From an uncultured Pseudomonadota bacterium (GTDB lineage: Bacteria; Pseudomonadota; Gammaproteobacteria; Steroidobacterales; Steroidobacteraceae), in contig CAISDJ010000008.1 in assembly GCA_903884105.1 (NCBI GenBank), positions 1 through 64,000 of the forward strand: a stretch of DNA of 64,000 nucleotides, written 5' to 3'. The notes beneath the pieces are model-generated. The model saw only the letters and a program-made list of their open reading frames with translations. It was not told where the DNA came from and did no database searches. Shown here one piece after another: positions 55,005-62,945 of this stretch; position 1 is the stretch's first letter; every line of letters starts with the position of its first letter. Position numbers and translations under genes: made by a program.

Positions 55005-55032
55005 TTTATGGGGATTCATGGGCGAGCGTCAA
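55005..55032 (-). promoter_or_regulatory. Promoter of the metX-metB transcript
   Basis: TTGACG (55027-55032) and CATAAA (55005-55010) are 16 bases apart on the minus strand. Transcription would start about 7 bases on, right at the first bases of the SAM riboswitch, which strongly supports the assignment. Confidence 0.7.
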
Positions 55033-55094
55033 GGAAGGACCCATCTTGCCTGGGGAAATGCGCAGTCCAATCGCGCGATTGTGACGGATCGGGT

Positions 55095-55121
55095 TTGACT
55101 TGCCCGCCTCGTTTGTATTAA
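55095..55121 (+). promoter_or_regulatory. Promoter of the TrpR-like gene and his operon
   Basis: TTGACT (55095-55100) and TATTAA (55116-55121) are separated by 15 bases, slightly short. The -10 lies inside a large palindrome. The TrpR-like gene starts at 55151 and the his genes follow without a gap, so this is probably the operon promoter. Confidence 0.6.
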
Positions 55122-55140
55122 CGTGCTATCACGCTAGTAC
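55115..55140. promoter_or_regulatory. TrpR-type palindromic operator
   Basis: Arms GTATTAACGTG (55115-55125) and CACGCTAGTAC (55130-55140) match at 9 of 11 positions as reverse complements around CTAT. The right half contains CTAGTAC, the half-site of the E. coli trp operator bound by TrpR. It overlaps the -10 element and lies 10 bases before the TrpR-family gene, indicating autoregulation and control of the his genes. Confidence 0.7.
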
Positions 55141-55150
55141 ACGGACTCCC

Positions 55151-55468
55151 ATGAAAGATCACCGCGCCGTGACGCCGCGCCAGGAAGCCCTGGCAGAGCG
55201 ATCCCTCGCCGAAGCCCTACTGAAACTCCAGTCGGTGGACGAGTGCCGCGCGTTCCTGAAGGACTTGTGCAGTCCGGCCGAACTGCAGGCGCTATCCGAC
55301 CGCTGGGCTGTCGTGGGCCTGTTGCAGGAAGGACTGCCCTATCGCGAGATCCAGCGGCGAACTGGTGTCAGCGTCACGACCGTCGGGCGGGTTGCCCGGT
55401 ATCTCACACAAGGCAATGGCGGTTATGCGCTGGTTGTCAAACGACTCGAGGATCCCCGCCATGGATAA
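55151..55468 (+). CDS. TrpR/YerC-family repressor, probable histidine regulator
   Basis: 105 residues forming an all-helical TrpR-like DNA-binding domain: LLKLQSVDECRAFLKDLCSPAELQALSDRWAVVGLL, then the helix-turn-helix YREIQRRTGVSVTTVGRVARYLTQG. The TVGRVARYL recognition helix and GNGGY end are typical of the YerC/YecD group. Encoded directly before hisG, overlapping it by 8 bases, and preceded by a TrpR-like operator, it is probably the histidine-responsive repressor of the operon (called HisR in comparative studies). ATG 55151 is chosen because the upstream frame runs through the operator and promoter. Confidence 0.88.
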   Translation: MKDHRAVTPRQEALAERSLAEALLKLQSVDECRAFLKDLCSPAELQALSDRWAVVGLLQEGLPYREIQRRTGVSVTTVGRVARYLTQGNGGYALVVKRLEDPRHG

Positions 55469-56375
55469 GCCCCCTTCCGACAACCCTGCGCGCCTGAAAC
55501 TTGCGATCCAGAAGTCTGGACGCCTCACCGACCACTCGCTCGACCTGATGTCGAAGTGCGGCCTCAAATATAGTCGCGGCAAGGACCAGCTCATCTGCTA
55601 CGGCGAGAACATGCCGCTCGACGTCCTGCTCGTGCGCGATGACGACATTCCGGATCTGGTCCAGCAGGATGTTTGCGAGCTGGGCATCGTCGGGCTCAAC
55701 GTCATCGAGGAGAAGCGCCTCGCGTTCGAGGCCAAGGGGATCAAGCCGCTGTTCGAACAGCTGATGCTGCTCGACTACGGCAAATGCCGCCTGTCCATCG
55801 CCGTCCCCGACGGCTTTGAGTACAAGGGCGCGCAATCGCTGGCAGGCAAGCGCATCGCGACCACCTACCCCAACATCCTGGCGCGCTATCTCGTGGACAA
55901 TGGCATCCAGGCCGAGATCGTCACGCTGTCAGGTGCCGTGGAAATCGCTCCCCGTTTGGGCCGCGCGGATGTGATCTGCGACCTCGTGTCGACAGGGTCG
56001 ACCTTGCTGGCCAATCACCTGAAGGAAGTGGAAACCATCCTGCTGAGCCAGGCGGCCGTCATTCGGACCCCTGTGCCCGTCTCCGAGGCGAAGCAGGACT
56101 GGATACACCGGCTCGCGGTGCGCATCGAAGGCGTCCAGCAAGTCAAGGAAAGCAAATACATCATGCTGCACGCACCCCGCGCGCGGCTCGACGAGATTCG
56201 CAAGCTCCTGCCCGGCAGCGAATCGCCAACCATCATTCCGCTCGACGGCCCGGGCGACAAGGTGGTCGTGCACGCGGTCTGCCGCGAAAACGTGTTCTGG
56301 GAGACGCTCGAGAGCCTGAAGAAGGTGGGCGCAAGCTCGCTGCTCGTGCTTCCCGTCGAGAAGATGCTGCCTTGA
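55461..56375 (+). CDS. hisG: ATP phosphoribosyltransferase
   Basis: First enzyme of histidine synthesis, long form of 304 residues with a C-terminal ACT-like regulatory domain for histidine feedback (about 225-300). LKLAIQKSGRL, the DVCELGIVGLNVIEE region, and the PRPP loop in DLVSTGSTLLANHL are characteristic. No hisZ is needed for the long form. Start ATG 55461 overlaps the regulator stop. Confidence 0.97.
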   Translation: MDKPPSDNPARLKLAIQKSGRLTDHSLDLMSKCGLKYSRGKDQLICYGENMPLDVLLVRDDDIPDLVQQDVCELGIVGLNVIEEKRLAFEAKGIKPLFEQLMLLDYGKCRLSIAVPDGFEYKGAQSLAGKRIATTYPNILARYLVDNGIQAEIVTLSGAVEIAPRLGRADVICDLVSTGSTLLANHLKEVETILLSQAAVIRTPVPVSEAKQDWIHRLAVRIEGVQQVKESKYIMLHAPRARLDEIRKLLPGSESPTIIPLDGPGDKVVVHAVCRENVFWETLESLKKVGASSLLVLPVEKMLP

Positions 56376-56397
56376 GGGGCTTCGTGCCCAAGGATAG

Positions 56398-57720
56398 ATG
56401 TCAGTGAACGTTCCAGTTCTGGTCTGGTCGCGCTTGTCGCAGGCGGAGCGCCGCGAAGCGCTGCAGCGCCCGACGCAACGTGGTGGCGATGAACTACTGG
56501 GCCGTGTCCGCAAAATCATCGATGCAGTACGCCAGGGTGGCGACGCCGCCCTCAAGCGCTATACACGCGATTTCGACGGCGCCGATCTGGAACAACTCGC
56601 AGTATCTCCGACCGAATTCTCTGCAGCAGAGAAGCGCCTTTCCAGTGAACAACGTGCGGCGCTTGATCGCGCCATCGGCAACGTGTCCCGCTTCCACGAA
56701 GCGCAGGTTACCCAACCACTGGTAGTGGAAACATCCCCCGGCGTGGTGTGCGAACGGCATACCCGCCCGATCGATGCAGTGGGCCTGTACGTCCCGGCCG
56801 GCACGGCGCCTCTGCCCTCCGCAGCCATCATGCTGGCAATCCCCGCCCGCATTGCCGGATGCCCGGTGCGAGTGATGTGCACCCCCCCGCAGCGGGATGG
56901 CTTTGCGGATCCAGCAGTGCTGACAGTCGCCCGCCAATGCGGTGTCGAACAGGTATTCAAGGTCGGCGGCGCGCAGGCCATTGCGGCGATGGCGTACGGG
57001 ACTGAGTCCATACCTAAGGTCGACAAGATCTTCGGACCCGGCAGCGCCTGGGTGACAGCCGCCAAGCTGCTCGTCGGCAACGATCCCGCCGGCGCGGCGC
57101 TCGATCTGCCGGCAGGCCCATCGGAAGTTCTGGTGCTGGCGGACGACACCGCCAACCCGGAGTTCGTTGCGGCCGACCTGCTTGCCCAAGCGGAACATAG
57201 CGGTGACGCGCAGGTGGTGTTGGTCACTACCTCCAAGGCACTTGTCGAGAATGTGAACATCGCCCTTCAGCAGCAGAGGGCCCGGCTGTCCCGCAGCGGG
57301 ACACTCGATCAAGCAATCGAGCACACTCGTCTCATCCTGGTCGATACGCTGGAGCAGGCCTTCGAGGTCAGCAACACCTACGCGCCTGAACATCTCATCG
57401 TGCAGACGCGGGAGCCGCGCCGCTGGCTGCCGCTGGTCCGCAATGCCGGCTCGGTGTTCCTCGGACCCTGGACGCCCGAAACAATGGGCGACTATTGCAG
57501 CGGCACCAACCATGTGTTGCCTACGTACGGATTTGCCCGCGCGTACAGCGGCCTGTCGCTCAATGATTTCCTGAAGCGCATTACGGTGCAGGAGCTCACT
57601 GCTGCGGGCCTCAAGGACCTCGGCCCCACTGCATTGACGATCGCGGGCCTCGAGGGGCTTGATGCGCATGCCAACGCCGTTTCCGTACGGCTCGATTACC
57701 TCGCGCGGCAGCCAGGATAG
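56398..57720 (+). CDS. hisD: Histidinol dehydrogenase
   Basis: Zinc and NAD enzyme catalysing the final two oxidations to histidine, 440 residues. Markers are VGLYVPAGTAPLPSAAIMLAIPA, VFKVGGAQAIAAMAYGT, IFGPGSAWV, DLPAGPSEVLVLAD and SGTNHVLPTYGFARAYSGLS. ATG 56398 with AAGGA just upstream. It lies 22 bases after hisG and 3 bases before hisC. Confidence 0.98.
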   Translation: MSVNVPVLVWSRLSQAERREALQRPTQRGGDELLGRVRKIIDAVRQGGDAALKRYTRDFDGADLEQLAVSPTEFSAAEKRLSSEQRAALDRAIGNVSRFHEAQVTQPLVVETSPGVVCERHTRPIDAVGLYVPAGTAPLPSAAIMLAIPARIAGCPVRVMCTPPQRDGFADPAVLTVARQCGVEQVFKVGGAQAIAAMAYGTESIPKVDKIFGPGSAWVTAAKLLVGNDPAGAALDLPAGPSEVLVLADDTANPEFVAADLLAQAEHSGDAQVVLVTTSKALVENVNIALQQQRARLSRSGTLDQAIEHTRLILVDTLEQAFEVSNTYAPEHLIVQTREPRRWLPLVRNAGSVFLGPWTPETMGDYCSGTNHVLPTYGFARAYSGLSLNDFLKRITVQELTAAGLKDLGPTALTIAGLEGLDAHANAVSVRLDYLARQPG

Positions 57721-57723
57721 ATC

Positions 57724-58797
57724 ATGAACAGTGTTCTGAAGCTGGCGAGACCCGATATCCTGACGTTGCAACCGTACAGCCATGCTGCCTGGCTGCCTGA
57801 GCTTGAGCGCCTGCATGCCAACGAAATGCCGTGGCGCGCTGGGGGCGACGACTCTGAAGCCGGACTCAACCGCTATCCTGAGCCGCAGCCGCCGGAGCTC
57901 ATTGAGCGGCTTGCCCAGATGTACGGCGTTGATGCCGATCAGGTGCTTGCCGGTCGGGGCAGCGATGAGGCCATCGACGTGCTGGTTCGTGCGTTCTGTC
58001 GCGCAGGACAGGACAGCGTGATCATCTGCCCGCCCACCTTCGGCATGTACAAGGTGGCGGCCAAGATTCAGGGTGCAGGCGTTGTTGAAGTTCCACTGCT
58101 GAAGGCCAAGGGCTTCGCGCTTGATGAGGCCGGCATCCTTGCCGCATGGCACCCGGCCATCAAGATCGTGTTCCTGTGCTCCCCCAACAATCCGACCGGC
58201 AACCTGCTCGATGCGGCCGCGATCGAGCGCCTGTGTGTGACACTTCGCGACAAGGCGCTGATCGTTGTCGACGAAGCCTACATCGAGTTCGCGAGCGCGC
58301 CGGGATTTGCGCCGCTCCTGGAGAAGCATTCGAACCTCGCGGTCCTGAGAACGCTTTCCAAGGCGTATGCACTGGCCGGTGCGCGCTGCGGCGTGCTGCT
58401 GGCTCATCCCGAGATCATCAGCCTGCTGCAGCGGATCATCCCTCCCTATGCCCTGCCCTCGCTGACTGTCGAAGCCGTACTCAGGCTGACCGGCCCCACA
58501 GCCCGCACCGAGGCTGCGGATCACATCCGTGTTCTGCTGGCGGAACGTCAAGGCCTGGTCGCTGGCCTGGAACGCTCGACACTCATTCGCCGAGTGTGGC
58601 CTAGCGACGCAAATTACCTGCTCGTCGAATGCACTGACGCCGACCAGGTGATCGCCGCCGTCAAGTCGGTAAAGCTGATCGTGCGGGATCAACGCGCGCA
58701 GCCGACGTTACCCGGGTGCCTTCGGATTTCGGTCGGGACGCCGGAACAGAATCAACGCTTGCTTGCCGCCATTGCCGCAGCCGGAGCCCGACAATGA
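57724..58797 (+). CDS. hisC: Histidinol-phosphate aminotransferase
   Basis: Fold-type I PLP enzyme of 357 residues. [37 protein letters not shown] and the PLP lysine K213 in [15 protein letters not shown] are diagnostic of HisC. It overlaps hisB by ATGA. Pathway position and motifs agree. Confidence 0.97.
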   Translation: MNSVLKLARPDILTLQPYSHAAWLPELERLHANEMPWRAGGDDSEAGLNRYPEPQPPELIERLAQMYGVDADQVLAGRGSDEAIDVLVRAFCRAGQDSVIICPPTFGMYKVAAKIQGAGVVEVPLLKAKGFALDEAGILAAWHPAIKIVFLCSPNNPTGNLLDAAAIERLCVTLRDKALIVVDEAYIEFASAPGFAPLLEKHSNLAVLRTLSKAYALAGARCGVLLAHPEIISLLQRIIPPYALPSLTVEAVLRLTGPTARTEAADHIRVLLAERQGLVAGLERSTLIRRVWPSDANYLLVECTDADQVIAAVKSVKLIVRDQRAQPTLPGCLRISVGTPEQNQRLLAAIAAAGARQ

Positions 58798-59894
58798 GTT
58801 CTTCCGCCGTACCCAAACGCGTCCTCTTCATCGACCGCGACGGTACGCTGATCGAAGAGCCGCCCGACGAGCAGATCGACAGCCTGCAGAAGCTGGCACT
58901 GGTACCCGGGGTGATTCCTGCATTGCTGCGACTGCAGGCCGCCGGCTACACACTGGTCGTCGTCAGCAATCAGGACGGTCTCGGCACGGCGAGCTTCCCG
59001 ACACAGTCATTCGAGGAGCCCCAGGCCTTTCTCCGGAACCTCTTCGCGTCACAGGGCATTCGATTCGACGCGGAGTTCTTCTGCCCGCACTTCCCCAACG
59101 ACGGCTGCGAGTGCCGCAAGCCGAAGACGGGATTGCTGGAGGGCTATCTGCAGGACAACCCGATTGATCGTGAGCGCAGCTTTGTCATCGGCGATCGCGA
59201 GACCGACCTTGCGCTTGCGGCCAACCTGGGGATCGGGGGTATCCGAGTCGCGGGCAAAGGTCACTCTCCAGCCGATGGGGGGGAGACCTGGCCCGAGATT
59301 GCAGCTCGGCTTGCGACTGCTGTGCGGACTGCCCATGTCGTACGCAAGACCAAGGAAACGGACATCACGGTCGACATCAACCTGGACCGCGAAAGCCCTT
59401 CTCACATCTCGACGGGGCTGGGCTTCTTCGATCACATGCTTGAGCAGATCGCCCGGCACGGCGGGTTTGCGCTCAACCTCGTCTGCAAGGGCGATCTCCA
59501 GATCGATGAACACCACACGGTCGAGGACTGCGCGTTGGCCTTGGGGCAGGCGCTAAGGCAGGCGCTAGGCGACAAGCGCGGCATTGCGCGGTTCGGGTTC
59601 CTGCTGCCCATGGACGAAACGCTCGCCCAGGTCGCCATTGACCTGTCAGGTCGTGCGTACTTCGTCTTCGAAGGCAAGTTCAACCGTGAGCTCGTCGGTC
59701 AGCTGCCGACTGAGCTGGTACCACACTTCTTCCGCTCATTGAGCGACACACTTGGAGCTGCGATCCACATCAAGGTGGAAGGCGATAACTCCCACCACAT
59801 GGTTGAAGCCTGCTTCAAGGGACTTGGGCGCGCACTGCGCCAGGCCGTCCGCATCGAAGGCACGGAGCTGCCGAGCAGCAAGGGAGTGCTTTGA
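58794..59894 (+). CDS. hisB: Bifunctional histidinol-phosphatase / imidazoleglycerol-phosphate dehydratase
   Basis: A two-domain enzyme of 366 residues catalysing steps 6 and 8 of histidine synthesis. The N-terminal HAD phosphatase has D14 and D16 ([12 protein letters not shown]) and the zinc loop [15 protein letters not shown]. The C-terminal dehydratase (about 180-366) has [35 protein letters not shown] and [13 protein letters not shown], with the manganese histidines. The fused form is found in enteric bacteria and xanthomonads, supporting the taxonomic placement. It overlaps hisC, and its stop overlaps the hisH start by one base. Confidence 0.98.
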   Translation: MSSSAVPKRVLFIDRDGTLIEEPPDEQIDSLQKLALVPGVIPALLRLQAAGYTLVVVSNQDGLGTASFPTQSFEEPQAFLRNLFASQGIRFDAEFFCPHFPNDGCECRKPKTGLLEGYLQDNPIDRERSFVIGDRETDLALAANLGIGGIRVAGKGHSPADGGETWPEIAARLATAVRTAHVVRKTKETDITVDINLDRESPSHISTGLGFFDHMLEQIARHGGFALNLVCKGDLQIDEHHTVEDCALALGQALRQALGDKRGIARFGFLLPMDETLAQVAIDLSGRAYFVFEGKFNRELVGQLPTELVPHFFRSLSDTLGAAIHIKVEGDNSHHMVEACFKGLGRALRQAVRIEGTELPSSKGVL

Positions 59895-60487
59895 TGAGCC
59901 GGCTTGCGATCATCGACAGCGGCGGCGCGAACATCGCGTCACTGCAGTTCGCAATCGAGCGGCTGGGGGTCGAGGCGACGCTGACCACCGATCCGTCGAA
60001 ACTGGCAGCCGCATCGCATGTCATTCTGCCTGGCGTTGGTGCTGCGGCTGACTGCATGGCCCGCCTTGAGGCACTCAACCTCACGGACACGATCCGCTCG
60101 TTGCGACAGCCGCTTCTCGGGATCTGTGTCGGCATGCAATTGCTGTTCGAAGGATCCGAGGAAGGCGATGTCGCTTGTCTCGGGATTCTGCCGGGCCGCG
60201 TGCGGCGATTCCCGAACCTGGCAGGCATGCCCGTGCCCCACATGGGCTGGAACCAGCTCAACATCACTCGGCCAACGCCGCTGCTGACAGGGCTTACTGC
60301 AGACGACTATGTGTACTACGTTCACAGCTATGCGGCGCCGGTCAGTACGGATACAGTAGCGACGACTGACTACAGCAACAGATTCTCTGCTGCCGTGCAG
60401 CGCGACAACGTCTTCGGCGTCCAGTTTCATCCCGAGCGAAGTGCGCGGCCGGGCGCCCTGATTCTCGCCAACTTTTTGAAGGTTTGA
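59894..60487 (+). CDS. hisH: Imidazole glycerol phosphate synthase, glutaminase subunit
   Basis: Class I amidotransferase of 197 residues delivering ammonia to HisF. The nucleophile is C78 in LLGICVGMQLLFEGS, with the His-Glu pair in VQFHPERS. The start region reads IDSGGANIASLQFA in place of the more usual YGxGNLxS; such GGANI variants are known in xanthomonad-like HisH. ATG 59894 overlaps the hisB stop; a TTG one codon earlier is an alternative. Confidence 0.96.
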   Translation: MSRLAIIDSGGANIASLQFAIERLGVEATLTTDPSKLAAASHVILPGVGAAADCMARLEALNLTDTIRSLRQPLLGICVGMQLLFEGSEEGDVACLGILPGRVRRFPNLAGMPVPHMGWNQLNITRPTPLLTGLTADDYVYYVHSYAAPVSTDTVATTDYSNRFSAAVQRDNVFGVQFHPERSARPGALILANFLKV

Positions 60488-60524
60488 TGTCAGGGAATCC
60501 CCCCTCCCCGAAGGAGCCTCACCC

Positions 60525-61277
60525 ATGGAACTGATTCCTGCGATCGATTTAAAAGACGGTAAGTGCGTGCGCCTGTTTCAGGGCGACTTCGCCGCGCAGA
60601 CGGTGTACGCGGAGAACCCCGAGATCATTCTCGATCAGTATGTATCCCTGGGCGCAACCCGGATCCATGTCGTCGATCTCGACGGCGCCAGGGATGGCGC
60701 CCTCGCGAACCGGACAGCCATTCTGAAACTCGCAAAGCGCAAGGGTGTGAAGCTGCAGGTCGGCGGCGGATTGCGAACCATTGAGCGCGTACGTCATTTG
60801 CTGGACGCCGGCATCGAGCGCGCTGTCATCGGCAGCATGGCTGCGACAACGCCAGGCGTCGTCACGCGCTGGTTTGAGGCGCTGGGTCCGGATCGGCTGG
60901 TATTGGCCTTTGACGTCCGCATGGACGCAGCGAACACTCCGCGACTGACCACCCATGGCTGGACCGAACAGTCGCAGACAACGCTATGGGACGCAGTCGA
61001 AACTTTCCTGCCCTCCGGACTCACGCACGTGCTGTGTACCGACATCTCGCGTGATGGTGCACTCACGGGCCCCAATACCGACCTCTACAAGGAAGCGGTC
61101 AAGCGCTTCCCCCAGATAAAGTGGCAGGCTTCCGGCGGCGTCGCCAATGCTGCCGACCTGCATGCCCTGCGCGATTGCGGTGCCGCTGCCGCCATCAGCG
61201 GCAAGGCCCTGCTGGAAAACCGCATCAGCCTCGAGGAGCTCAAGCCATTCTTGCCAAACGCATCATCCCCTGCCTAG
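60525..61277 (+). CDS. hisA: ProFAR isomerase HisA
   Basis: A (beta/alpha)8 barrel of 250 residues. Catalytic aspartates are D8 ([13 protein letters not shown]) and the one in LAFDVRMD near 129; the phosphate sites QVGGGLRT and ASGGV are intact. AAGGAG lies 8 bases before ATG 60525. The 37-base gap after hisH is the largest within the his enzymes. The 3' end overlaps hisF by 31 bases. Confidence 0.97.
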   Translation: MELIPAIDLKDGKCVRLFQGDFAAQTVYAENPEIILDQYVSLGATRIHVVDLDGARDGALANRTAILKLAKRKGVKLQVGGGLRTIERVRHLLDAGIERAVIGSMAATTPGVVTRWFEALGPDRLVLAFDVRMDAANTPRLTTHGWTEQSQTTLWDAVETFLPSGLTHVLCTDISRDGALTGPNTDLYKEAVKRFPQIKWQASGGVANAADLHALRDCGAAAAISGKALLENRISLEELKPFLPNASSPA

Positions 61278-62014
61278 ACGTAAGGGACGGACAGGTCGTC
61301 AAGGGCATCCGCTTCCGCGACCATCGTGTCGTGGGAGACATCCTCGAGCTTGCGGCACGCTATCGTGAAGAGGGCGCGGATGAACTCGTATTCTATGACA
61401 TCACTGCGAGCCCCGATGGACGCTCCGTGGATCGCAGCTGGGTGCGACGCGTTGCGCGCCTGCTCGACATTCCGTTCTGCGTTGCCGGAGGCATCCGCAG
61501 CGTCGCCGATGCGGAGGCTGTACTGGCCGAAGGTGCCGAGAAAATCTCGGTCAATTCGCCTGCCCTCGCGGACCCGGATCTCATCGATCGCCTGAGCGGG
61601 CGCTTCGGCGCGCAGTGCGTAGTCGTCGGTATCGACAGCCAGACGGCCGACGGTGAGTTCCTTGTCTACCAGTTCACCGGTGATCCGACCCGCACGCGCA
61701 ACACCGCACGCCGGACGATCGACTGGGTGCAGGAAGTACAGCAGCGCGGCGCAGGGGAAATCGTGCTGAACTGCATGGCGAGCGATGGCGTCCGGCATGG
61801 CTACGACCTGCCGCAGCTCAAGGCAGTTCGTGCCGTCTGCAGCGTTCCGCTGATCGCTTCAGGGGGTGCAGGCGCTCCCGAGCATTTCGCCGACGTATTC
61901 AACCAGGCCGCCGTGGACGGCGCGCTGGCCGCCAGCGTCTTCCATTCCGGAAACATTGCCATTCCGGATCTCAAGCGCTACCTGCGCGACGCCCATATCG
62001 AGGTCAGACCATGA
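61247..62014 (+). CDS. hisF: Imidazole glycerol phosphate synthase, cyclase subunit (apparent ATT start)
   Basis: A (beta/alpha)8 barrel partner of HisH, 255 residues. With translation from ATT 61247 the protein begins (M)[14 protein letters not shown] exactly like other HisF proteins, and catalytic residues fall at D11 and D130, the family's standard numbering. GAGGAG (61233-61238) lies 8 bases before the ATT, an ideal distance. No ATG, GTG or TTG exists nearby; the next options upstream are TTG 61175 and GTG 61121, which would add 24 or 42 Arg/Cys-rich residues read from inside hisA. It overlaps hisA by 31 bases and hisIE by 4. Confidence 0.93.
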   Translation: MLAKRIIPCLDVRDGQVVKGIRFRDHRVVGDILELAARYREEGADELVFYDITASPDGRSVDRSWVRRVARLLDIPFCVAGGIRSVADAEAVLAEGAEKISVNSPALADPDLIDRLSGRFGAQCVVVGIDSQTADGEFLVYQFTGDPTRTRNTARRTIDWVQEVQQRGAGEIVLNCMASDGVRHGYDLPQLKAVRAVCSVPLIASGGAGAPEHFADVFNQAAVDGALAASVFHSGNIAIPDLKRYLRDAHIEVRP

Positions 62015-62640
62015 CGAGAGAGCAGTTCGGCCAACTTGAATGGAGCAAGGGCGATGGCCTATTGCCCGTCGTCGTTCAGCACGTACGCACGGGACAGGTG
62101 CTGATGATGGCGTTCATGAACGAGGCTGCGCTCAACGCCACTCAGTCACTGGGACAAGTGACGTTCTACAGCCGGAGCAAGCAGCGCTTGTGGACCAAGG
62201 GCGAAACCTCGGGAAACTTCCTGAAGTTCATCGACGCCGCGGCAGATTGCGACAACGATGCGATCCTGATCCTGGCAGAACCCGTCGGGCCCACTTGCCA
62301 TACCGGAACCAACAGCTGCTTCGGCGACGACACAACCACGCTTGCGCAGCGACTGGCGTTCCTCGGCGAACTCGAGAACGTGATCGCAAGTCGGATCGTC
62401 GAGAAGCCGGAAGGAAGTTATACGGCCCGCATTTGGGCGCAGGGCCCGACGCGTATGGCGCAAAAGGTAGGGGAAGAAGGCGTCGAAGTTGCCCTGGCCG
62501 CCGTGACTCAGGACGACGACCGGCTCATTGGCGAGTCCGCAGACCTGCTTTATCACCTGACCCTGCTGCTCAAGAGCCGCGACTTGTCGCTCGCGCAGGT
62601 GATTACAGAGCTCGAGCAGCGCCACGCAGTCAGGCGCTGA
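62011..62640 (+). CDS. hisI: Bifunctional phosphoribosyl-AMP cyclohydrolase / phosphoribosyl-ATP pyrophosphatase
   Basis: HisIE fusion of 209 residues. The cyclohydrolase domain (1 to about 110) includes [30 protein letters not shown] and zinc cysteines in DCDNDAILI and [12 protein letters not shown]. The pyrophosphohydrolase domain (about 115-209) includes [21 protein letters not shown] and ESADLLYHL. It overlaps hisF by ATGA and closes the complete histidine operon. Confidence 0.97.
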   Translation: MTREQFGQLEWSKGDGLLPVVVQHVRTGQVLMMAFMNEAALNATQSLGQVTFYSRSKQRLWTKGETSGNFLKFIDAAADCDNDAILILAEPVGPTCHTGTNSCFGDDTTTLAQRLAFLGELENVIASRIVEKPEGSYTARIWAQGPTRMAQKVGEEGVEVALAAVTQDDDRLIGESADLLYHLTLLLKSRDLSLAQVITELEQRHAVRR

Positions 62641-62655
62641 TCTCAGCTGCTCCGC

Positions 62656-62907
62656 CTACTGCTCAGGCGGTGGCGGTGCCGGGCGCGGACCGAGGAAGCG
62701 CTGGTATTCGCGCCGCGAAATCGTGCCGTCGCCGTCGGTATCGTATGTGAGGAAGGAGCCGTACAAGCGCGATTCCTCGCGAGCCTCCTCCTTGTCGATG
62801 CGTCCGTTACCATCCGTATCGAGAGACTCGAACGAAACCGAAAACCCCTGCGCGAATGCGGAGATCGGGGCGCACGCTAGCAATACCGCTCCCAACGACG
62901 TCTTCAT
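62656..62907 (-). CDS. Small exported EF-hand protein
   Basis: 83 residues: a cleavable signal peptide (about 1-20, KTSLGAVLLACAPISAFA then QG) followed by two EF-hand loops, DTDGNGRIDKEE and DTDGDGTISRRE, and a proline-rich end. It should bind calcium in the periplasm; partner unknown. ATG 62907 has GGAGG about 6 bases upstream and begins a normal signal peptide, so it is preferred over ATG 62934. Convergent with hisI. Confidence 0.82.
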   Translation of the reverse strand: MKTSLGAVLLACAPISAFAQGFSVSFESLDTDGNGRIDKEEAREESRLYGSFLTYDTDGDGTISRREYQRFLGPRPAPPPPEQ

Positions 62908-62945
62908 CTCAAGCCTCCATTCGAACCGGATCACTGCCGCCCATA

